NCBI GenBank assembly: GCA_015847255.1
Contig: JADLZK010009398.1
Coordinates: forward strand, 248,001-312,000
Source: Hyparrhenia diplandra
Lineage: Eukaryota > Streptophyta > Magnoliopsida > Poales > Poaceae
Length of the DNA: 64,000 nucleotides
Reading direction: 5' to 3'
Under the pieces are notes generated by a model. The model was given only the letters and a program-made list of their open reading frames with translations, had not been told where the DNA came from and made no database searches. How positions within the stretch are numbered: position 1 is the first letter of the stretch; every line of letters starts with the position of its first letter. Of this stretch, positions 57,701-64,000 are shown in pieces. The translations under genes and the position numbers were made by a program.

Positions 57701-60522
57701 AAATAATATAAACATTAGATAATAAATGCTGTATATATTACTGTAAACTGTTTCTCAGAATTAGAACATCTTTGGCTCCGCTTGTCACTGTGATTGGTTG
57801 TTTGTTTCTAACTTCTTCCCATGCGGAGTTGTTGGAAGCACTGAAGGAGGTTCCAGTAGATTCTAAGAGGGGCCTGAATATATCATCAAATTAAAATATT
57901 AAAATTCTGAAGGGATCTGCACCTTTTTTTGGTGGTGGTTGTGTTGGCAGGCATGACCCCTTTTGGTCTTTAACTATCCTCTGCCATTGATTGGAACTTG
58001 GAAGCATCATTTTAGGATCTGTAACTGAAACATCATAGTAAGCTTGGTAACCTGTGCATTGCAGCACAACATGGCACAGCAAGTCAGTAACCACAAACAT
58101 ATCCTTAGGCATTCAACTAATATGTATTGAAACTGCATAGGACTGGAAAACTGGTAGCCATTTATGATCATATACTTATGATCTTGTCTGGATGTTTGGG
58201 TAGGTTGCATCTCAATAGCGCACAAGAAGCATGTGGTCTGCACCTCTCCCTTACAGGGATCCTTGGTTTTCGAACAATACACCAGGTGAATCATACTGCA
58301 CTCTTGATAATTTTTCTTATGTTTTGCAAGCCATCCCCTTTTTGTTTGATTTATATATGCATTACTTTGTTTCGCAAAACACACTAAATGAAACATATTC
58401 TGTTTCAAATTATCAGACATTTTGGCTTTTCTAGATGTATTGCTTTTACTATATATTTAGACATTGTATTTATTTAAGTGCTTAGCAAGAACTTTGTATC
58501 TAGAAAAGCCAAAACGCGTCTTATAATTTGGAATGGAGGCAGTCCATTTCATTTTCTCTGTTTCACCAAATCCAAGCTTACCGTGCACACAAGCTAGGAA
58601 GGTTTTAGAAGTCAGACAAATATTAATGGCATCTTACTACAGATACTTGGCCGTACTGCAAACCTCTTTTACAGCATTGAAGTAGAATAGATAAAGGACA
58701 TATTCGAATAACTACACCATCTGTTTCCTGAAATAGACATACTTGGTGAAATGCCAAGGCCTAAGAAAATGGGCTCGCATGTCAAAATAGAGGAGTAACA
58801 ATAATGTTTGACCTTTATATATTATGTAAAGAGGGAACATCTGTTCTTGAAAATGAAGCAAGCCAGCTATTGTTATATAGGTGGATGCAAAGTCTCAGAT
58901 GGTGCTTGTTGCGAAGACCAATAAATCAAGCTCTGATGAAGTGACAGAACCCACAGTAGCTCAGAATGACAGTGCAGCTTTAAAAAATGCAAGGAGCTTC
59001 GTTCCCGTTGAAGACAATGAATTCTGTGACATACTAAGAATGCCCAGACTGGTGCATGATGATAGTAATTCTGCCAGTGAGGATACAACAAACCACAGTG
59101 CAAAAATATCACTATCGGCTTTACAGCAGGCTGCTGTACTTGCACAATGCCTGCATGTGAGCCGGAGGAGTCGTAGTGATGAAATGTCTGGTATGTCTGT
59201 TTTCATTCCCTGTGGACGCTTGCGATTCCCTTCAAGTTTTTAGCATGCAAAGAAGTTTAAGCATCACAGTCTTTTTGCAAATAGAGTTCTGGGCAACAAA
59301 GATGGCTTCCATTGTCATGCTTTTTTTTTTTTTTGTTTCTGGTTTAGTTGTTTTTCACATATATGCATGTAGAATAAAAGTGCTCCTTTAGTAATAGCAT
59401 TTAGTTTATTCTAATCATGCGAAGGCATTGAAAATTCTGAATTGAAAGTGACAGACTATATGTCTGTGTGTTTGTGGGGGGATTGAAGATTCCAAATGAA
59501 AAAAATGTTTGTTTAGTAGATGGCATTGAAAATCAAGCTATGCCAAGTTTGGCATGCAGTTTTTTAAATGCGGACCATTACTTTTTACTTAATACTGCAT
59601 ACTCCCTCAGACAAAAGTATGAAGTAGATCTTTTAATCTTATCTTTGCTCATGAACCAAGAAGACATAAAAGATTACTGGACTACCCTAACTAGTGTCTC
59701 TTACAATGTTGAATGCATGCATATAATGATGCAAAGTGATAGATTAGTGTTTATTAGCTGTATATAGGAGACAACACATCTTTTACATCGGAAGGTGAAA
59801 TAAGCTTAAAATTTATGGACAAGACCATTCAAACTACACACCTTGTCTTTTTGGAGGGAGCATACAATTTTTTGAAGTCCTATAGTATTTTTTCAATGCT
59901 ATGTGTTTAACTGGATTTTTAGTATATATTTCCCAAATGATTGTTTATGTTATCATCATGTCACATGTGTAAGTTTTTTTGGTTTTATACAGGGTGGGAG
60001 ATGGCACCATACATAGAGTCAATTGATTCTCAGGAGGAATCTTACTTTGTGGTATGACTTTGATTGCACTATATTATTGCTCTGGTGGAGATATGTGTGG
60101 CACCATTTCTTGTTCTAACACAAAAACATAAAAATCAAGATTCGATTGCTTGACTGCCACCCTTTTTTTCTTAACATTGTGCCAGCCTTTTTATCCTTCA
60201 ATGTCTACTCTGTTTACAAATCTCATGTGTTGGCCCACAACCTATGCACAGTCTTTTCGCAATTTAGACTCCAACCTTATTTCTGTTCTGGAGATTTCGT
60301 TTCTGTGCTCAAACAATATTTGGATAATTCACTATCGTATACTCAAGTTTTCCTTGCGTCTTTGAAAATGTAACAAGGATAGCTTGGTGAATGTCAGAGC
60401 TGCCTTTAAGTTTTTTTTTTTGTTATTTCAGATCAGGAGTTTGTGCGATATACTGCGTGTTAGATGGGAGTCGACCCGAGTCGGACAAAAAGCAGCGGGC
60501 ACTACTAATGATGGAGAATTTG
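54776..60522 (+). CDS. TTC27: Tetratricopeptide repeat protein 27 (TTC27) homologue, 5' part
   Basis: Seven exons can be read: 54776-55177, 55813-55962, 57279-57584, 58204-58285, 58881-59190, 59993-60051 and 60432-60522, all with GT-AG junctions that keep phase. The protein starts MTCATRRPGFLREAELRLL and includes TQQNVTG, WDAWAS, LQQNILDELSSSLFDQVQVY, AAFLEAGIAEYKYGHVDAS, GLHLSLTGILGFRTIHQVDA, LSALQQAAVLAQCLHVSRRS and WEMAPYIESIDSQEESYFV, all of which I recognise from plant TTC27 proteins. The C-terminal TPR half is not in the window; the next intron holds a 2.6-kb transposon. TTC27/Emw1 proteins are conserved TPR proteins whose biochemical role is poorly defined. Small indels break the frame in exon 1 (GGGG at 55059-55062), exon 2 (near 55890), exon 3 (TTT at 57302) and exon 7 (near 60475). 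Confidence 0.88.
56187..56301. mobile_element. 87-bp 5'-truncated retroposon in TTC27 intron 2
   Basis: The insert 56201-56287 ends in ACACAACTCCCCTGCGTGTT, then CGAC and a poly(A) run, the tail type of grass LINE-derived copies. It is flanked by 14-bp duplications AAGTTTATGTGGGT (56187-56200 and 56288-56301), the mark of target-primed insertion. Confidence 0.82.
56591..56902 (-). mobile_element. tRNA-derived SINE in TTC27 intron 2
   Basis: The body 56606-56887 is in minus orientation. Its 5' end (right) has an A-box-like CAGCACAATGG and a B box GGTTCAAATCC (+ strand 56820-56830). Its 3' end (left) is a run of T on the + strand, that is, poly(A). The flanking duplication AGTCCTGATCATTCT (15 bp) is perfect at 56591-56605 and 56888-56902. 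It is transcribed by RNA polymerase III and moved by LINE machinery. Confidence 0.92.
56820..56830 (-). promoter_or_regulatory. Pol III B box of the SINE
   Basis: The minus strand reads GGTTCAAATCC, an exact match to the GGTTCRANNCC consensus. Confidence 0.8.
58398..58542. mobile_element. Stowaway-like MITE in TTC27 intron 4
   Basis: Inverted arms CAGACATTTTGGCTTTTCTA and TAGAAAAGCCAAAACGCGTC, with an outer TTTCAAATTAT/ATAATTTGGAATGGAGG, are the Stowaway layout. The end motifs are diverged, so the boundaries are approximate. Confidence 0.65.
59602..59860. mobile_element. Stowaway-like MITE in TTC27 intron 5
   Basis: Begins TA/CTCCCTCAGACAAAAGTATG and ends TTGTCTTTTTGGAGGGAG, with CA in place of the second TA. 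259 bp, non-coding. Confidence 0.75.
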
Positions 60523-61420
60523 GTAAGTGGTGAATCACTTATCAGATTGTATAATCTTTGTTCAAAGGTTCAAATAATTACAATGTGTATATATGGATGT
60601 TCATTCAGGTTTCAGGTAGACAGTATCTTTTTCGTTATGGTTGCAGTTTGCCTATATTTTTAGCTTCCCCATCACTAGAGTATTTGCAGCTCATCAGGTC
60701 TTTGATATTTATCTATGCCATTGTTTGATTTACTTAGTTTGTTTTTGTTTGGATTTCATATAATTGTATGTGGGTATATTATTTCAGTTGCTGCCTGGTT
60801 TTCATTGGTTCCCTAAGACCCTACACTACACTAAGGGCTCGTTTGGATACAGGTGGCAAAGCGACACGTGGGTTTGCTCCCCAAAGTGATTATTTTCCTT
60901 GACAATGACACCCACCTCCCGCTGGGCAACAGAACTCCTTTTGGAGAAAAATTCCCGGGTACTGTTTGGGAAAGACAGTTATATAAATACCGGCCAGCCA
61001 TAAAACATCAAAAACTCAGAAAAAAATAAGGATTTCGAAAATGCAGTTGTAACAGTTCCGTGAATCATTTATAAAGACAAGATTTTCTGACAGTAAACCT
61101 GAAGCATACTCACAAATGCACAAAAAATCTAGCAACTATGTTTACAGATCAACGTGCATTCAGATATGAAATAAACTGAAAGCGTGCATCTTTGAGCGAG
61201 GTAAATTGGTATTTCTCCAAAAATTTAAGATCCACAAATCCAACACTGACAGGTCTAATAGCTTATGTTCCAAAAGTACATATAATAACATGATCTGCTA
61301 CTGATAAAGATGCTTTGATAGCTCATCTCGACATTGTCATGTATCCAATCAAACCTCCTGGGACGCTCAAACCTGCAACAACAGACAGTGAGTAGTCAAA
61401 AAGCAGAACTTCAAAGTGGT

Positions 61421-61828
61421 TTAGGCCCCGTTTGGAAGTTGATATTGAGGGCTGGAATCAGGAATTGGCATTGAGTAACCCCCAATTCAGCTGTTTGGGC
61501 GTCTTTGGTATTCGTGGGCGGGAATTGGGCTCGAATGCCGCTGGCGCCCCTTCCTCATCCCAGATGGCCGCTAAGCGACCGTCGCGCCTGTCGAGTGCCT
61601 CTCATCGGACAGATGAGGAAGGGATGAAGATGGACCAGTTCTCAATTCGCTGGTGTGTGCATCCAAACACGAATTGGATTTTTTCCATCTTGTCAAATTC
61701 CATCGACCAATTTCAGCGCCATCAAGCGACAGCATTGGTATTAAGCCCAATACCAAAGCTAGGCAGATTTGGTATTGAGCTCAATTCAATACCAAGCCTT
61801 CCAATGTCTACTTCCAAACGCACCCTTA
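61421..61828. mobile_element. Nested PIF/Tourist-like MITE, 402 bp
   Basis: The element is 61424-61825. It starts GGCCCCGTTTGGAAGTTGAT and ends as the inverse of GGGTGCGTTTGGAAGTAGAC, with TTA on both sides (61421-61423, 61826-61828). Subterminal words (AATTGGTATTGAGC-like) recur in both orientations. It is younger than the surrounding 2.6-kb element. Confidence 0.85.
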
Positions 61829-62950
61829 GTGATTAAATGTGAAACTTCATTTGACAGATCAAAATGGACAATATATCAAGAAGAGACAGATAATCTTGTC
61901 CCTCAGATCTTATAGCTATTACCCATAATTGATGAACTTAGATTCGACTGGTTTTAACCACAAGTCTATATGCCAAAGAATAGAGACAACAAAGGCTTGA
62001 AGCTAAAACTAATCAGTCATTCATCTATGGTCAAATTATATAATCTTCAATGGGACACAACCTCGTCAATAAGAAAACACAAACAAAAACAAAAACAAAA
62101 CAATTAACTTTGTCCAGAGTGAAAGTTGATAAAGAAATGATCATACTAAGTTTCTGTTGAATGCTTTGCAAAAGAACTTGGTGTCATTTATACAACAGAG
62201 AAGATAAACCAAATCGATCAGAGCTACAAACTAGACCAAAGTGGAACAATTTCTTGAGCTTGGAACTTGATACCAGAGCTACAAATCCCAGAGACCTCCA
62301 TGCTGAGTATTGTGTATACAGAAGACCAAAACTGAGCGCATAACTGTGTTGCCTTGCCAGTTGCTGAATGACAAACTGCAACAGCGACACAACAGCAAAG
62401 GATACCAACATGTCCAGCATTGGAGAGATACAACAAGGCTACCATGATGAATAATTGCATCGATAAATCGAGGTGGGCACCACTCATCGAAGAACAGATT
62501 AAGGTCCATCACTAACGCACCTCTATCCACGGTCTGCTACCATGGGGTATAATGAGGATTCAAGCAGGAGGCATGGATGAAATGAAAGAAGCATTGCAGA
62601 GACACCATCCCCTGGCGGTTGGCCTCGCTATCTAGACGAAGCATTGGACGACATACTTTGAGCACAAACAGTTGACATGGAGTGTTAACATGCTTAATTT
62701 GAAAGTAAAATGTTGCAATCCAGATGGCTTGAGCATCCAGAATAAGGCCCTCATCAAGGGACAATGATAGATTGAATTGTTTTCTACATATCTTTTCACT
62801 AAATTGCATCCACAATACAAGCACTAGGGTTGTATGCACAAATTACCCCCAACATCTTGTATTTCACCCTGTCCAATACATGGATTTCTGATCAACTTTA
62901 TCCATAACGATTCAATCGAAGGAAACAACCATGCCCAAGAACCGCATCCA

Positions 62951-62976
62951 TCCATCCATCCATCCATCCACATCCA
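62951..62976. repeat. (ATCC)n microsatellite
   Basis: About six TCCA repeats in a row inside the 2.6-kb PIF-type element. Confidence 0.85.
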
Positions 62977-63465
62977 TGCCCAAGATCTAAGAAGAAACGT
63001 ACAAGAGGATGGAGGATGAGGTGCCTGACCTGTGGCTAGGAGAACACACGGCGCAACTGGCTGAGGACGGAGCAGGTACAGCCCGGAGCGGCGGCGGCGG
63101 CGGCGAGGAGCAGTCAAGGAAGTGCGCGCGGATCCTCGAGGGCAGGGATGGCGTCGGCTGGCGCAGGCGATGGCGGCAGCGGCGCTCAAACCCTAGTCGC
63201 CGCCATGCCTTTCTGGCGACATGGGACACCAAGCGAACCCGAGCAGGCGAAGGGGAAGGAAATGTCGAGTCTAGACTGGTTTTTCTTTCCCCGTCCATTG
63301 CACTGCATGTCGGATACCGGCGCTTTTTCTGGCTCGCGGTTTTTTTTTCGGCTGCTCCCAAACGGGTACCAGGTATGGGACGGGGAGCGAAACTCACGGC
63401 GCGATTTCTATTCCGCGGACCGACGGGGATACCGGCGGTATCTGCCGTATCCAAACGAGCCCTAA

Positions 63466-64000
63466 TGGGTTGGTTGCTACCTGCACTTGTTCAGGGTTTA
63501 CTAATCTGTTGATTTAGTTTATTTGTTATCTATTTTTGGGCATTTTTTCTAGTTTCTAAATTCCTGACCATGATGCTCTAAACTTACAGTTACATTCTTC
63601 ATCTAACAGTTTCATGGCAGAACTGTCTGTTGAAAAATTTGAATGCAAAATAAAATTCAATTCTAATTTATATTTGTTCCTCCAGTTCCATTTCCCCTTT
63701 GTTCTCTCTTTCTCCTTCCATGCCTCCCTCCCTCCTCTCCCTCTCTCCCCTCTGGTTCTCTCCCTCTCTTCCTCTACCCCCTCTCCCTCTACCCCCCTCT
63801 CTTCCCCTCTCCCTCTTTCCATCTCCCTGCCCCTCTCCTGAAATCAGGCCGGATAATTGACAATTGTGGTTGATACTTGATTATAATACATAGTTAAGTA
63901 GACTTTGTTTCCCCTCCAATGTTAACAGATCAAAAGTGCAGTTGGTACTGAGATCTTTACATTACTTGTGAGCTGCTGCTATCAGTATTTTTTTAGGTCC
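63466..64000 (+). other. TTC27 intron sequence with a CT-rich tract
   Basis: No next TTC27 exon is recognised before the window end. Positions 63690-63838 are a nearly pure pyrimidine tract on the + strand (CCCTCTC-type repeats). The mirror ORF on the minus strand (63822-63556, Arg/Glu/Gly repeats) is a by-product. Confidence 0.55.

Larger units (their letters stand above)
60832..63465. mobile_element. PIF/Harbinger-type element, 2.6 kb, with captured-gene-like block
   Basis: The element is 60835-63462. Perfect 16-bp TIRs GGGCTCGTTTGGATAC are present at both ends and TAA duplications lie at 60832-60834 and 63463-63465, the PIF/Harbinger pattern. No transposase is recognised. Positions 62980-63250 look like a GC-rich first exon or 5' UTR on the minus strand, with a possible donor site. 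Positions 62160-62840 have weak minus-strand ORFs. A smaller MITE is nested inside. It lies in the presumed TTC27 intron after exon 7. Confidence 0.85.

Noticed and set aside
63556..63840. Arg/Glu/Gly-repeat and Ser/Pro/Leu-repeat ORFs
   Set aside because: Translations of a pyrimidine-rich simple-sequence tract.

Overview
The window reads as a nuclear segment of a grass (Poaceae) genome. Evidence: TA-flanked Stowaway MITEs ending CTCCCTCCGT, TAA/TTA-flanked PIF/Harbinger elements, a tRNA-derived SINE, Sirevirus-type Copia elements, and two spliced plant genes with GC-rich first exons. The species cannot be named from the sequence alone.

Positions 1 to about 37350 are a stack of LTR retrotransposons. 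(a) 1-13470 is a minus-strand Sirevirus-type Copia element: partial 3' LTR 1-618, PPT, a GC-rich downstream region, RNase H, RT, integrase, protease, gag, PBS near 12051, and 5' LTR 12054-13470. A + strand solo LTR (8760-9954, TSD ATGAG) sits inside its gag. (b) 13690-30515 is a Ty3/gypsy-type array with no recognisable pol. LTRs lie at 13993-15354 and 29155-30515. The first LTR has a PPT-bearing tail on its left and a PBS on its right, so it served two elements. (c) Nested in that array at 18316-27940 is a Copia-type element flanked by AACAC. Its internal region codes for gag with four CCHC knuckles and nothing recognisable as pol (TR-GAG type). (d) 30516-33680 holds a truncated LTR end and an unrecognised degraded ORF. 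(e) 33683-37350 is a gypsy (chromovirus-like) element that lost RT and RNase H.

Positions 37351-64000 are gene-bearing. A LUC7-like U1 snRNP protein gene (39104-41721, seven exons) is complete. The 5' half of a TTC27-homologue gene (exons 1-7, 54776-60522) runs toward and probably past the window end. Around and inside them lie a 9-bp-TSD Mutator-type MITE, several Stowaway MITEs, PIF/Harbinger elements of 0.4 to 2.6 kb, a 4,046-bp solo LTR (47161-51206, TSD CCAAG), a SINE with a 15-bp TSD and an 87-bp retroposed tail.

A general caution: single-base length changes interrupt reading frames every few hundred bases. They affect the retroelements and also both conserved host genes, whose splice sites are all canonical. 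Several fall in short homopolymers. This looks at least partly like residual consensus error, so frameshift-based pseudogene calls here should be held lightly.
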